From Bacteroidaceae bacterium (GTDB lineage Bacteria > Bacteroidota > Bacteroidia > Bacteroidales > Bacteroidaceae), in NCBI GenBank assembly GCA_017938245.1, contig JAGBBX010000011.1, positions 1-64,000 of the forward strand: DNA of 64,000 nt, given 5' to 3'. The position numbers and the translations under genes are program-made. The notes under the pieces are model-generated. The model ran no database searches. It was given only the letters and a program-made list of their open reading frames with translations, and had not been told where the DNA came from. Positions 36,899-46,925 of the stretch are shown piece by piece. How positions within the stretch are numbered: the first letter of the stretch is position 1; the number at the start of each line of letters is the position of its first letter.

Positions 36899-38683
36899 TT
36901 AATCCGAGGTAAAATCGAGCAGCGTCTTGCGATAGGCCGTAAATATTGCCGATTTCGAGATAAAGCCAATATAGTTTCCCGCTGTATCCTCGACAGGCAG
37001 ATTCCAAGCATTAGTCTCCTCGAACTTGCGCATAACAGCCTCCATTGGTTCCTCGATACTCAGACGCACCGGTACACTGCGCATTAATTTTGCAACAGTA
37101 AAACGATGATAAAGTTCCTGACGGAACATCATATGCCTTATATCATCCAAAAAGACAATACCAACAAGACGGTCGGCAGCATTCACCACCGGGAAGATAT
37201 TACGTTTGGTCTTTGCAACCACTGACGTCAATGCCCCAAGATCCATATCAGGATCGACACGCATAAAATTCTTCTCAATCACATCCTCGACCTTTAGGAT
37301 TGTAAGCACAGCCTGGTCTTTATGATGAGTAATAAGTTCTCCTCTCTGCGCCAAACGAATGGCATAGATATTATTATCGTCAAAGAGACGCACCGTTAGA
37401 TATGAGCACACCGAGACAATCATCAACGGCAAGAAAAGGTCATATCCGCCCGTCAACTCGGCAATAAGAAAGACGCCCGTCAACGGAGCGTGGAACACTC
37501 CCGACATAAGCGCTGCCATTCCAAAAAGCGCAAAGTTCTTATCGGGAAGCACCTCACCTAGGCCAAACATATTGCACAGTCCCGCAAAAAGATAACCCGA
37601 GATACAACCGAGGAAGAGGCTGGGTGCAAAAATTCCACCGCAACCACCACCGCAGTTTGTCACCGTAGAGGCGAATACCTTAAACAGTATTATCAGCGCC
37701 ATATACAGAAACAGCAGATTGGCGTGTCCATAGAAGAGCGAGTTATTCAGAATAACATCGGCCGATGAACCATTTATAAGATGGTTAATCATATTGTAAC
37801 CCTCGCCATAGAGTGGCGGGAAGAGGAATATCAGAATACTCAGCACCGAGCCACCGATTGCCAGACGCGCGTATGGATTCTGAAAGCGGCGGAAGTACTT
37901 TTCTACCCCTGCGGTAACGTGGGTAAAATAGAGCGATATTAAACCGCACATAATACCCAGAAGCATCACGTATGGTACACGCGATACGCTGAAGGCATCT
38001 TCGAGCTGAAAGTGGAACATTGCATCGGTTCCCGAGAGCAGATACGAGAGTGTAACCGCCGTAACGCTCGAGATAAGCAACGGCAACAGTGACGACATAG
38101 TAAGGTCGAGCATAAGTACCTCGAGCGTAAAGACAAGGCCTGCGATAGGAGCCTTGAAAATTCCGGACACCGCACCTGCCGCACCACAACCAATGAGCAG
38201 CATCATCACCTTCTGGTCCATCTTGAAGAAGCTCGCAAGATTCGAGCCTATTGCCGAGCCTGTAAAGACGATTGGCGACTCGGCACCCACAGACCCACCG
38301 AATCCAATGGTTATTCCGCTGGCAATGAGCGACGACCACATATTGTGTCTCTTTATACGTCCCTGCCGACGCGAAATAGAGTAAAGAACCTTTGTCACTC
38401 CGTGACTTATGTCGTCGCGCACCACATTACGGATAAAAAGTCCCGTAATAAAAATACCGACAACAGGATATATAAGATAGAGCCAGTTAAACGAATCGCT
38501 CTCGAAACCACCCGTAAGCCGGTGCTGAATAAACTCAATAAAATGCTTCAGCACAAATGCGGCCAACGAAGAAATCACACCCACAACAAAACTCAGAAGC
38601 AGTATAAACTGCCGCTGTGAAATATGTTTCTCGCGCCACTCGATAAACCGGTCGAGTAGGTTTTTCTCCTTAGCCTTTCCCAT
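36899..38683 (-). CDS. ClC-family chloride channel/antiporter with CBS pair
   Basis: Membrane protein of 594 residues. Ion-pathway motifs: GSVGAESPIV (130-139, with the gating glutamate Glu135 and Ala in place of the usual Pro) and GGGCGGIFAPSLFLG in the second half; the gating and central sites suggest anion conduction or Cl-/H+ exchange. A CBS-domain pair (about 460-590: MRVDPDMDLGAL; FPVVNAADRLVGIVFLDD) forms a cytoplasmic regulatory, probably nucleotide-binding, unit. Its ATG overlaps the TsaC/Sua5 stop by one base (TAATG). Confidence 0.9.
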   Translation of the reverse strand: MGKAKEKNLLDRFIEWREKHISQRQFILLLSFVVGVISSLAAFVLKHFIEFIQHRLTGGFESDSFNWLYLIYPVVGIFITGLFIRNVVRDDISHGVTKVLYSISRRQGRIKRHNMWSSLIASGITIGFGGSVGAESPIVFTGSAIGSNLASFFKMDQKVMMLLIGCGAAGAVSGIFKAPIAGLVFTLEVLMLDLTMSSLLPLLISSVTAVTLSYLLSGTDAMFHFQLEDAFSVSRVPYVMLLGIMCGLISLYFTHVTAGVEKYFRRFQNPYARLAIGGSVLSILIFLFPPLYGEGYNMINHLINGSSADVILNNSLFYGHANLLFLYMALIILFKVFASTVTNCGGGCGGIFAPSLFLGCISGYLFAGLCNMFGLGEVLPDKNFALFGMAALMSGVFHAPLTGVFLIAELTGGYDLFLPLMIVSVCSYLTVRLFDDNNIYAIRLAQRGELITHHKDQAVLTILKVEDVIEKNFMRVDPDMDLGALTSVVAKTKRNIFPVVNAADRLVGIVFLDDIRHMMFRQELYHRFTVAKLMRSVPVRLSIEEPMEAVMRKFEETNAWNLPVEDTAGNYIGFISKSAIFTAYRKTLLDFTSD

Positions 38684-39255
38684 TATTGCCTGATTATTGT
38701 TACCTCGCCATTCTCACCTAGTTTTATTATGCTCGATGATTTTGGATTACCTTTTTCCAACTGTTTATAGCCAACCACGTAATCGACAGCCTCGACTATC
38801 TCGGGGCTTATCTCGGCAAAGAAACGAGGAGTAGGCTCGCCACTTATGTTCGCAGAGGTCGATACCACCGCTTTTTGAAAGCGGTAGCAAAGCTCTTTTG
38901 AGAAAAGTTCCGATGTGACACGTATGCCTATGCTACCATCCTCGGCAAGTAGATTGGGAGCAAGATTACGCGCACCATCATATATTATCGTCAATGGCTT
39001 ATCGGTTAGTTCTATCAAATCCCACGCCACAGCCGGCACCTTTGCCACGTAACGACAGATGCGGTCGGCACTATCGACGAGCAGCAGCATTGCTTTATTG
39101 TCGGCGCGGCGTTTAATCTCGTAGACACGTTTCACAGCCTCGGTATTTGTTGCGTCACAACCAATACCCCACACAGTGTCTGTCGGATAGAGTATTACAC
39201 CACCCTTTCTTAGTACCTCGACACATTTTTTTGCTTCATCGGCTATTGTACCCAT
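38683..39255 (-). CDS. Threonylcarbamoyl-AMP synthase (Sua5/YciO/YrdC family)
   Basis: Makes L-threonylcarbamoyladenylate, the first intermediate of t6A37 in tRNA. The protein has 190 residues, a single YrdC domain without the Sua5 extension. LRKGGVILYPTDTVWGIGCD and IKRRADNKAMLLLV are diagnostic, and STSANISGEPTP closes the active site. The product of this pathway, t6A, is the substrate of MtaB encoded 18 kb away. It is translationally coupled with the ClC gene by a one-base overlap. Confidence 0.9.
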   Translation of the reverse strand: MGTIADEAKKCVEVLRKGGVILYPTDTVWGIGCDATNTEAVKRVYEIKRRADNKAMLLLVDSADRICRYVAKVPAVAWDLIELTDKPLTIIYDGARNLAPNLLAEDGSIGIRVTSELFSKELCYRFQKAVVSTSANISGEPTPRFFAEISPEIVEAVDYVVGYKQLEKGNPKSSSIIKLGENGEVTIIRQ

Positions 39256-39308
39256 AATTAAGAAACTGCTTAAATTTCTAAAAAATGTTTTTCTTATATT
39301 AGAAACGT

Positions 39309-40883
39309 CTAAAACTCGCTTGTAAAGTGGAAACGGATGTTCTTAAAGTCGTTCTGCGCCATCTGTAGCACATAGTTGCTGTCGGCAAGAAAGACGTCGC
39401 GACCCTCGATATCCTTTGCCATATATTGATATTTGCGTCGCTTGAAATTCTCGAGCTCGGTTTGGTCATCGCTCTCAATCCAACAAGCCTTGTAGAGACT
39501 CACAGGCTCCCAACGACACTTTGCGTTATACTCGTTCTCGAGACGATACTGTATTACCTCGAACTGCAACTGTCCAACAGTTCCAATTAGTTTACGACCA
39601 TTATGTTGGTTAACAAAAAGCTGTGCCACGCCCTCACCCATAAGCTGGTCGATACCCTTTGCAAGCTGCTTGGTCTTCATCGGGTCGGCATTCTCGATAT
39701 ATTTGAACATTTCGGGCGAAAAACTGGGCAATCCTTTGAAATGCAATAATTCGCCCTCGGTGAGAGTATCGCCAATCTTAAAGTTTCCTGTATCGGGCAA
39801 ACCTATTATGTCGCCCGGATAGGCCTCGTCAATGGTACTCTTGCGCTGTGCCATAAACTGTGTAGGCGAAGAGAAACGCAAATCCTTACCCAGACGTATA
39901 TGACGATAGGGAGCGTTACGCACGAATTTTCCCGAGCACACCTTGCAGAATGCCACACACGAACGGTGGTTGGGGTCGATATTTGCCGTAATCTTAAAGA
40001 TAAATCCTGTAAACTTTGCATCCTCGGGATTTACAACGCGCTCCATCGCCTGAACGGGACGAGGGCTGGGGGCAATCTTCACAAAACAGTTAAGTAACTC
40101 CTGCACACCAAAATTATTCAGTGCCGAACCAAAGAACACCGGTGCCACTTTAGCATTGAGGTAGTCATTGACATCAAATTCGGGATATACACCGTTGACA
40201 AGTTCCAGGTCGTTACGTAGATGCTCGGCCTGCTCCTCACCGATATTTTCTTCGAGTTGTGTACTATTTACATCAATCGCAATCTTCTCGGTCACACGCT
40301 GCTTGTTGGGAGTGAAAAGGTCGAGTTTCTGCTCATATATATTATATACACCCTTGAAACGTGCTCCCTGAGCGATGGGCCAGCTGAGCGGACGTATAGC
40401 AATCTGCAACTCCTTCTCAAGCTCGTCGAGCAGGTCGAACGGGTCGCGACCCTCGCGGTCCATTTTGTTTACAAATACAATAACAGGAGTATTGCGCATA
40501 CGACACACAGCCATCAACTTACGTGTCTGCGTCTCTACACCCTTGGCACTATCTACAACAATGATAACACTATCTACAGCTGTGAGTGTACGGAATGTAT
40601 CCTCGGCAAAATCCTGGTGTCCCGGGGTATCCAGAATATTAATTTTATATCCCTCATAATCGAACTCCATTACCGATGTAGTAACCGAGATACCACGCTG
40701 CTTCTCAATCTCCATCCAGTCTGACGTAGCACTCTTCTTTATCTTGTTCGACTTTACAGCACCGGCCACCTGAATCTGTCCTCCGAACAAAAGCAGTTTC
40801 TCGGTGAGTGTTGTTTTACCGGCATCGGGATGCGATATAATCGCAAACGTTCTTCTTCTTCCTATCTCTTCTTGAATATTCAT
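39309..40883 (-). CDS. prfC: Peptide chain release factor 3
   Basis: Translational GTPase of 524 residues that removes RF1/RF2 from the ribosome after peptide release. P-loop [14 protein letters not shown] (17-30), switch [10 protein letters not shown], and NKMD guanine-specificity motif are intact; domains II and III follow with [20 protein letters not shown]. The EF-G domains IV-V are absent, separating RF3 from EF-G. Length is standard. The gene stands alone, 53 bp upstream of the TsaC/Sua5 gene. Confidence 0.95.
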   Translation of the reverse strand: MNIQEEIGRRRTFAIISHPDAGKTTLTEKLLLFGGQIQVAGAVKSNKIKKSATSDWMEIEKQRGISVTTSVMEFDYEGYKINILDTPGHQDFAEDTFRTLTAVDSVIIVVDSAKGVETQTRKLMAVCRMRNTPVIVFVNKMDREGRDPFDLLDELEKELQIAIRPLSWPIAQGARFKGVYNIYEQKLDLFTPNKQRVTEKIAIDVNSTQLEENIGEEQAEHLRNDLELVNGVYPEFDVNDYLNAKVAPVFFGSALNNFGVQELLNCFVKIAPSPRPVQAMERVVNPEDAKFTGFIFKITANIDPNHRSCVAFCKVCSGKFVRNAPYRHIRLGKDLRFSSPTQFMAQRKSTIDEAYPGDIIGLPDTGNFKIGDTLTEGELLHFKGLPSFSPEMFKYIENADPMKTKQLAKGIDQLMGEGVAQLFVNQHNGRKLIGTVGQLQFEVIQYRLENEYNAKCRWEPVSLYKACWIESDDQTELENFKRRKYQYMAKDIEGRDVFLADSNYVLQMAQNDFKNIRFHFTSEF

Positions 40884-40983
40884 CTATATGTAGTTTTTAT
40901 CTTGTTTCTAAAAAAGCAAATCCACTGCAGTTGCACACTCGCGTACCAACTACAGGGATTAAAATCGGTTTATCCTATAGCCA

Positions 40984-41541
40984 TCAGGCCTCATCCTCTT
41001 CAAGGTTTAGTTTACCCTCCTCTTCCTCCTTATAATAGAGCGACAACATCGAGATAAATTTACTTATCTCGGCTGTAGCCGCCAATGTTTCCTCATTTAT
41101 GGTACGATGTTGCAGTTTCATCATCCATAGCATATAAAGTGCATCGAAACAGTTCTCGAGTTCGGGTTTCTCACGTCCCTCGCTCTTGTTACGGAACTCA
41201 ACAATGAACGGGAGCGCCTTGTAATAGGCAGCCGAGTAGAAAGGCACCTTTGGCGACTTCAACAGTCGTTGATGCAGGTCGGTAAGCATAATAACAATAT
41301 TCTTGTTAATTTGCAGATGACCACTCTCGACTACACCCTCGATGCGCATCATATCGATGAGATTCGAGTACCATTCAACAAGTTCGGCACGCTGTTCGGC
41401 AGGCAAATTATAGGGCTCGACCATAACGGCCTCGACCTTATCTATCGACAATTCATTTGCACGCAGCAAATCCTCGACCTGCCACATATACAGCAGAAAC
41501 TCTGCTATATTCTTCTTTCTAAGTTCTCTTGAAACAAACAA
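40984..41541 (-). CDS. DUF4924 family protein
   Basis: Soluble, all-helical protein of 185 residues, starting MFVSRELRKKNIAEFLLYMW. The pattern ELRKKNIAEFLLYMWQVED and the tail EISKFISMLSLYYKEEEEG match the DUF4924 family of Bacteroidetes, which has no known function. It lies 11 bp after the LysE-type exporter gene, so the two are co-transcribed. No catalytic residues stand out; an adaptor or structural role is possible. Confidence 0.75.
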   Translation of the reverse strand: MFVSRELRKKNIAEFLLYMWQVEDLLRANELSIDKVEAVMVEPYNLPAEQRAELVEWYSNLIDMMRIEGVVESGHLQINKNIVIMLTDLHQRLLKSPKVPFYSAAYYKALPFIVEFRNKSEGREKPELENCFDALYMLWMMKLQHRTINEETLAATAEISKFISMLSLYYKEEEEGKLNLEEDEA

Positions 41542-41552
41542 AGCCTATTCTT

Positions 41553-42245
41553 TTAATGGAACGAGTAAATACCTGTAAACAGAAGGACGGCACCCACGAA
41601 TGATGCAATCATCACAATAGCTCCTATGACACGATTTATAATCCACACACCATAAACGTCGAAACGCGAGCTTAGCTTATTTACCACATAAGTAATGAAA
41701 AGCCACCACAGAACTGCACCGCCAAAAATAGCAAGGTAACCAATTGCCTGCTGATAATAGGGCTGTTCGGGGAGCATAAATTGCATAGGTGTGAACATTG
41801 CCATAAACAGCAGTATTATAAGCGGATTCGAGAGGGTTATAAAGAAACCCGTCACACAGTTCTGAACAAGGCTGCTACGGTTACGGCTCACCTTACGTGT
41901 GTTACGTGCAGGATTACTGCGATATGTGTGAACACCAAAGATAAACAACAACACCGAACCGATAAGCTGCAACCAGAACAGATTGCGCTGATTATGGATA
42001 AAATCGTAGATGAACGACAAACCATAGCCTGTTATAAGAGCATATATTATATCACTTATAGCAGCACCGAATCCTGTCACCAAGCCATAAATACGGCCTT
42101 TATTCAAAGTACGCTGAATACAAAGCACACCCACAGGACCCATAGGAGCCGAAGCCACTATGCCTATGATAATACCCTTGACTATCGTCTCTACGACCGA
42201 TATTTGGGATACAAGTTGCTGTAGAAAGTCGTTAATTTCGTTCAT
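41553..42245 (-). CDS. LysE-type exporter
   Basis: Inner-membrane exporter of 230 residues with about six helices. IVASAPMGPVGVLCIQRTLNKGR is the RhtB/LysE signature, GFGAAISDIIYALITGYG the second conserved block. Family members export amino acids or related small molecules; the actual substrate is unknown here. It is the first gene of a pair with the DUF4924 gene. Confidence 0.88.
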   Translation of the reverse strand: MNEINDFLQQLVSQISVVETIVKGIIIGIVASAPMGPVGVLCIQRTLNKGRIYGLVTGFGAAISDIIYALITGYGLSFIYDFIHNQRNLFWLQLIGSVLLFIFGVHTYRSNPARNTRKVSRNRSSLVQNCVTGFFITLSNPLIILLFMAMFTPMQFMLPEQPYYQQAIGYLAIFGGAVLWWLFITYVVNKLSSRFDVYGVWIINRVIGAIVMIASFVGAVLLFTGIYSFH

Positions 42246-42360
42246 CTTTGCAAAGTTGCCATTTTTTTATGAAAAATTAAATATTTAGGACATACTTTTT
42301 TTCGTTCAAGATGCATTTTTCTTGCATTTTACCAAGTAAATCCATCTTTTAGAACAAACA

Positions 42361-42398
42361 ATACACCGAAAAAGGCTTTTATCTCTTTTTCGGTGTAT
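42361..42398 (-). terminator. Terminator of the DUF5723 gene
   Basis: Fourteen-base perfect arms ATACACCGAAAAAG (42361-42374) and CTTTTTCGGTGTAT (42385-42398) around a ten-base loop, 34 bases after the stop. Confidence 0.7.
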
Positions 42399-42432
42399 GA
42401 TAATGAGTAGTAATTTCTACTACAGTGTATTG

Positions 42433-43902
42433 TTATTTCTTGAATTTCGAGAACGATATATTAACTCCTAAAGTAATATTGGCATTCATATTCTCATTAG
42501 GGAGAGGATAGTCACTATCGCTTAAATCGGACATAAAGCAATCGGTACCTACAAAGAGGCTGATTCCTGTAAAATGCAGGTTGGCCATCGCTCCGAATCG
42601 TGTTCCATAATCCGAGAAGGTGCTACTCAAAGCAAGGTCGAATACCTTCAGAGGAGAAACTGTAAGAACAAGTGATGTCTGGTCGTACGAATATATATCG
42701 TCGAAGCAGTGTGTATACAAAGCGCCAACACTCAGTTTCTTATAGAAAGGCATTGCATACTCGGCACCAATATTCAATTTAGCACCGATTCCCGTTGTTG
42801 TATTCTCATCTTCTTTCTCGTGCATCGCAATAAAATCGCCAAGGTCCTCGGTAAGATTATCAATCTGCTCATCGATACTCTCGGTACCCATAATAATACC
42901 CATACGGTTAAATCCACCGAATGAATACTCGCCACCTGCAATCTCGGCACTCTTGGCATCCTTCCAACGTATAAATCCAAGGTCGTTTACCGAAGCCGAC
43001 AGAGTGAGACCATCGAGCACATTCCCCTTAAACTCATATATTGCACCAAGGTCGACACCGAAACCTATACCCTGTATACCAAGTTCGGCACCACGATAAC
43101 CATTCACAACTTCGCTGTTAACACCGTTAATCAACCTCTGCTGTGATTTAAACTCACCTCCCAATGCTACATTAGCCGAACCATGTGCCTGAATACTCCA
43201 GCTATCGATATTGTCATACTTGATATTCATCTGATCAATCTCGGCGTTTGCATAGCCCAATCCCCAAAGAACCTTTGCACGTGCGCCCAATGTAAGGTTT
43301 TTATTTACAGTACGAGAGTGTCCCAAAGAGAGGTCGATATAATTTCTTGTATTCATCATTACACCACCAATATCGAATGACGACGCACCCATCTCCTCGG
43401 CAGGAATACGACCGTTGGCAAATGCGTCAAGCATAGGGTTGGCAACCTTCATAAAGCGGAAAAGGTCATAGGGCATATTCATTGACACACGCGAGTGCAT
43501 TGTAACATCAATCGTAGTATATCCGCCATAAGCCTTGAACCCGGCAGAAAGGAGTGTAAAATCGGCATTAAAATGAAAATCGTTACTCTGCTCAAGACGA
43601 GCGAGGAAATCTTTAGTATCAACCGAATTGTGCATAAAGAAGAGATACTCGCCATTATTCAGGTGAGAATCGTAGAAAAGATCACCAAATCCCAGGTTAC
43701 TCTCGGTAGTCAACCCCACACCACCCAATATAGGTATAGAAAAGTGACCGCGCTCGCTCATATAAGCGGGATTCATACGGTAACGAAACATATTACCGTC
43801 CATAAAATAACCTGTTCGCAATGATTGTGCAGTAACCGATTGCAAAATAACAAAGAATACAACAGCCAAAAGGCATCTGATTAAGATTCCATTGTGTCTC
43901 AT
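42433..43902 (-). CDS. DUF5723 outer-membrane beta-barrel protein
   Basis: Exported protein of 489 residues with a signal peptide (to about residue 25, ILQSVTAQS). The mature sequence, beginning RTGYFMDGNMFRYRMNPAY, is rich in alternating beta strands and glycine, and ends NITLGVNISFSKFKK, with the aromatic/basic end common to outer-membrane barrels. This matches the DUF5723 family of Bacteroidetes, with general similarity to OmpP1/PorV-like barrels. Substrate or partner is unknown. Monocistronic. Confidence 0.78.
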   Translation of the reverse strand: MRHNGILIRCLLAVVFFVILQSVTAQSLRTGYFMDGNMFRYRMNPAYMSERGHFSIPILGGVGLTTESNLGFGDLFYDSHLNNGEYLFFMHNSVDTKDFLARLEQSNDFHFNADFTLLSAGFKAYGGYTTIDVTMHSRVSMNMPYDLFRFMKVANPMLDAFANGRIPAEEMGASSFDIGGVMMNTRNYIDLSLGHSRTVNKNLTLGARAKVLWGLGYANAEIDQMNIKYDNIDSWSIQAHGSANVALGGEFKSQQRLINGVNSEVVNGYRGAELGIQGIGFGVDLGAIYEFKGNVLDGLTLSASVNDLGFIRWKDAKSAEIAGGEYSFGGFNRMGIIMGTESIDEQIDNLTEDLGDFIAMHEKEDENTTTGIGAKLNIGAEYAMPFYKKLSVGALYTHCFDDIYSYDQTSLVLTVSPLKVFDLALSSTFSDYGTRFGAMANLHFTGISLFVGTDCFMSDLSDSDYPLPNENMNANITLGVNISFSKFKK

Positions 43903-43948
43903 AGTGTTTTATTTTGTGTTAATAATTATTTCCGGTGATATACAACAA

Positions 43949-44542
43949 CTAATGTGTTACCTCTTTAGAATCATCAATTATAATCACTGTCTCATCACTT
44001 GATGCCCTTTGTTTCCGACGACGGTACATTATATACAGAGAGTTTACAAGGTCGGAAATTCCACCAATCACAGCCCCTACACCAAGCAGGACAAATGGAA
44101 CAGATGCTGCATCAAACGGATTCGCAAGAACCGCCAGTCCTATAATTATAAGCGTAAGCGGCATAATAAACATTACAAATGGCACCGAAGAATATTTACG
44201 TGCCAAAATCAACGTCATCATCTGATAAAGCCCATGAAGCGTTATCAATACTCCCAACAGCATCATCAGTATCTCTACAAAAAACGAAGGCGAGAGTAAA
44301 AGCCACAATCCAAACACAATGCTTCCTACCGATGTCAGCATCATTACCGTTGGTTGCCATTTTTGCATAGTCGCTTTTTTCTTATTCAACAAAGATGAAA
44401 CAAGAGCAAAAAGGCCGGGCAATATAAATGCCGCACCAATACATTGGACAATAATCGGCAAAATGACCTCACGCTGCATAACCAGCAAAACTCCAATAAT
44501 AATAGTAGCTACGCTACGAACTATAACATTCAGCATACTCAT
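43949..44542 (-). CDS. HdeD/DUF308 family membrane protein
   Basis: Protein of 197 residues with six closely spaced hydrophobic helices in three pairs (MLNVIVRSVATIIIGVLLVM; GSIVFGLWLLLSPSF; LTLIIIGLAVLANPFDA), the pattern of the acid-resistance-related HdeD/DUF308 family. The C-terminus is charged and cytoplasmic. A TATCTTTG element lies 31 bases upstream of the start. Role in acid tolerance is known only for the enterobacterial relative. Confidence 0.8.
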   Translation of the reverse strand: MSMLNVIVRSVATIIIGVLLVMQREVILPIIVQCIGAAFILPGLFALVSSLLNKKKATMQKWQPTVMMLTSVGSIVFGLWLLLSPSFFVEILMMLLGVLITLHGLYQMMTLILARKYSSVPFVMFIMPLTLIIIGLAVLANPFDAASVPFVLLGVGAVIGGISDLVNSLYIMYRRRKQRASSDETVIIIDDSKEVTH

Positions 44543-44572
44543 TTTTTATACATAAACAAGAATGTGTAAGAG

Positions 44573-44601
44573 CAAAGATAGTAATTATATATTAAAAACA
44601 A
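44573..44601 (-). promoter_or_regulatory. Promoter of the HdeD-like gene
   Basis: TTG (44601-44599), 18 bases, TATCTTTG (44580-44573) on the minus strand. Confidence 0.55.
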
Positions 44602-44604
44602 TAA

Positions 44605-44654
44605 AAAAAACAAAAAAAATACTTCGGTCTATACTTAATGTAAAAAGACCGAAG
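44605..44654 (-). terminator. Terminator of gldE
   Basis: Arms CTTCGGTCT (44622-44630) and AGACCGAAG (44646-44654) followed on the minus strand by TATTTTTTTTG. It also lies within the HdeD-like gene's upstream region. Confidence 0.8.
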
Positions 44655-44687
44655 CATAATCAGCTAACATTAAAAGGCAAGTTGATA

Positions 44688-46013
44688 TTATTCCGTTTTT
44701 TTAATCTCTACAGGCAGAGTCGCCTTTATTCTCACAAGACGATGCTTATCTTTCTGCATAACCTCGAAAAGGATATCGTTACAAGTAATCTTTTCATGCA
44801 GACGAGGAAATTCCCCTTTCAGTTCCAATAGGAGTCCTGCAAGGGTATCGGCCTCACCAACGTAATCTTCGAAATCATCGGCATCGAGATCCATAATCTT
44901 ATAGAAATCGCTTAGCAGAGTGCGACCATCGAATTCAACGGTATTCTCGTCAATGCGCTCATAGCTGCTATCGGGTTCATCGAACTCATCATTTATCTCA
45001 CCCACAATCTCCTCGACAATATCTTCGAGTGTAATAAGACCCGAGACACCACCAAACTCATCGGCAACAATTGCCATATGAACACGCACTGCCTGAAAAT
45101 CGCACAGCAAATCATCAATTTTTTTTGTTTCGGGAACAAAATAGGGCTGACGCAACAGTGTCTGCCAACGGAAATTGGAACCACGTGTAAGGTAAGGGAT
45201 AAGGTCTTTTATATATAACACACCACGAATATCGTCTTGACGGTCGCCGTGCACAGGTATTCGCGAATAAGCATTCTCGGCAGCGCAACGCAGCACCTCA
45301 TCGAACGACGCGTGAATATCGAGCATCACCATATCCATTCGCGAAGTCATAATATCCTTAACAGTCTCATCACCGAAACGTATAATACCTTCAAGCATAT
45401 TCTTTTGCTCACTAATCTCCTTTGTATCGGTGAGTTCAAGAGCCTGCTCAAGTTCATCTACCGAGAGCGAAAAATTCTGTTTCTTGGCAAGTCTCTCGGT
45501 AAAACGTGTCGAGCGCACCAATATAGCCGAAAAAGGTGTAAGCAAGCGACTCAACGCATACAATGGCGATGCTGCAAAATGCACGTATGTCCAAATATTG
45601 TTTTTTGAATAGAGTTTAGGCATCACCTCACCAAAAAGCAGCAACAAAAAAGTCAGCACCACTGTCAAGACCAGAAATTCTATCCAGGGAGCAGCAAATG
45701 TAAGTACCGACATAAAAAAGAAGTTCAGCAACATTACTATACCGACATTTACAAAATCATTAGCAATCAGTATAGTAGCAAGCAGACGCTCGGGGTCGTT
45801 TACAAGATGCAGGATACGCTTGTCCGAGAGTGAGTCACTCTCGGAACACTTGTCGAGTTCGGACTGCGAGAGCGAGAAGAATGCAATCTCGGAACCCGAG
45901 ACAAAGGCCGACACCATCAACAACAATATAGCTACAAGCAAAGCTGCGACGGCAGCTGTATCGGGCGACTGCGTCGTAATCAACTGCGTAACAGGCAGAA
46001 TATCAATATCCAT
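44688..46013 (-). CDS. gldE: GldE-like CNNM/CorC transporter-type protein
   Basis: Membrane protein of 441 residues with the HlyC/CorC layout: DUF21 membrane domain (about 20-200; FVSGSEIAFFSLSQ), a CBS pair (about 210-330; VKDIMTSRMDMVMLD), and a C-terminal CorC_HlyC domain (about 350-435; RTLLSDFYKIMDLDADDF). Bacteroidetes orthologues are annotated as gliding-motility protein GldE, but the family's known activity is divalent-cation (Mg2+/Co2+) transport. I use the ATG at 46013, 17 bases after the ssb stop; a TTG at 46034 that overlaps ssb is less likely. Confidence 0.85.
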   Translation of the reverse strand: MDIDILPVTQLITTQSPDTAAVAALLVAILLLMVSAFVSGSEIAFFSLSQSELDKCSESDSLSDKRILHLVNDPERLLATILIANDFVNVGIVMLLNFFFMSVLTFAAPWIEFLVLTVVLTFLLLLFGEVMPKLYSKNNIWTYVHFAASPLYALSRLLTPFSAILVRSTRFTERLAKKQNFSLSVDELEQALELTDTKEISEQKNMLEGIIRFGDETVKDIMTSRMDMVMLDIHASFDEVLRCAAENAYSRIPVHGDRQDDIRGVLYIKDLIPYLTRGSNFRWQTLLRQPYFVPETKKIDDLLCDFQAVRVHMAIVADEFGGVSGLITLEDIVEEIVGEINDEFDEPDSSYERIDENTVEFDGRTLLSDFYKIMDLDADDFEDYVGEADTLAGLLLELKGEFPRLHEKITCNDILFEVMQKDKHRLVRIKATLPVEIKKTE

Positions 46014-46030
46014 TATTTCCTCGCTTACAT

Positions 46031-46393
46031 TCAACCATTAGCCGTTTCAGCCACTGCTGCACGTGTCGAGAGCATCTCCATTGACTCGGCCAAAATCTCG
46101 GTACGATAATGACGGATACCATTCTTGTCCTCGTATGTATTTGTCCTTATCTTACCCTCGATATATATGCGGTCTCCCTTATGGACATATTTCTCGGCAA
46201 CCTCGGCAAGCCCACCCCACAGCACTATATTATGCCACTCTGTACGTTCGGGAACCTGTGTTCCATTCTGCAATGTATAAGCACGCTCGGTAGTAGCCAT
46301 AACAAGATTGGCAACAGCCACATTGCGGTCGAGATGACGAACATCGGGCTCCTTGCCTACATTACCTATTAGTATAACTTTGTTTACAGACAT
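46031..46393 (-). CDS. ssb: Single-stranded DNA-binding protein
   Basis: OB-fold protein of 120 residues that coats single-stranded DNA in replication and repair. MSVNKVILIGNVGKEPDVRH and TEWHNIVLWGGLAEVAEKYVHKGDRIYIEGK are diagnostic. The tail after residue 105 is very short (LSTRAAVAETANG) and lacks the usual acidic DDDIPF-type end that recruits partners, so another SSB copy may carry that role. It precedes gldE, probably in one transcript. A TAAATTTG element lies at 46423-46416. Confidence 0.93.
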   Translation of the reverse strand: MSVNKVILIGNVGKEPDVRHLDRNVAVANLVMATTERAYTLQNGTQVPERTEWHNIVLWGGLAEVAEKYVHKGDRIYIEGKIRTNTYEDKNGIRHYRTEILAESMEMLSTRAAVAETANG

Positions 46394-46415
46394 ATTTATT
46401 TATTTTTCGGATGCA

Positions 46416-46423
46416 AATTTACT
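46416..46423 (-). promoter_or_regulatory. -7 element of the ssb-gldE promoter
   Basis: TAAATTTG on the minus strand, 23 bases upstream of the ssb ATG. Confidence 0.55.
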
Positions 46424-46534
46424 ACAAAAAATACAAAAACAGAAATTTAACGATAGTTTGTTAAGCATACACCCCCAGTTGAACAACAAAATCTGTACAA
46501 AATGAGCTTTTTTTCACAAAAAAAGGCAATTAAA

Positions 46535-46566
46535 TTTCGGGATAAGTAAAAAAAGCTATATATTTG
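46535..46566 (+). promoter_or_regulatory. Promoter of the HU gene
   Basis: TTTC (46535-46538), 20 bases, TATATTTG (46559-46566), 51 bases before the ATG. Confidence 0.65.
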
Positions 46567-46617
46567 CCATCCGAAATAAAAAACGTCAATTCACTTATAA
46601 TTTAAATAAATAGAAAA

Positions 46618-46893
46618 ATGACAAAAGCAGAGGTTGTTAACGAAATTGCAAAAAAGACAGGTATTGAAAAAACAGCAGTTCTTTCTACCGTTGAAGCATT
46701 TATGGATGTAGTAAAGGAGTCATTATCGAACCACGAACCTGTGTACCTACGCGGTTTCGGTAGTTTTATCATTAAAGAGAGAGCAGAGAAAACTGCAAGA
46801 GATATTCACAAGAAGGCTACTCTGATTATCCCTGCACACTCTATCCCCGCTTTCAAGCCCGCAAAGACTTTCGTAAATGAAGTAAAGAAATAA
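46618..46893 (+). CDS. HU-family DNA-binding protein
   Basis: Nucleoid protein of 91 residues. MTKAEVVNEIAKKTGIEKTA is the dimerisation helix pair, VYLRGFGSFIIKERAEKTAR the beta saddle, and IPAHSIPAFKPAKTFVNEVK the DNA-clasping arm end with its conserved proline. Single domain and normal length. The micro-gene for an mS38-like protein starts 32 bp later and ends in a hairpin, so the two are probably co-transcribed. Confidence 0.93.
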   Translation: MTKAEVVNEIAKKTGIEKTAVLSTVEAFMDVVKESLSNHEPVYLRGFGSFIIKERAEKTARDIHKKATLIIPAHSIPAFKPAKTFVNEVKK

Positions 46894-46925
46894 TTTTAAT
46901 ATTAACTTAATAAACATTATTAACT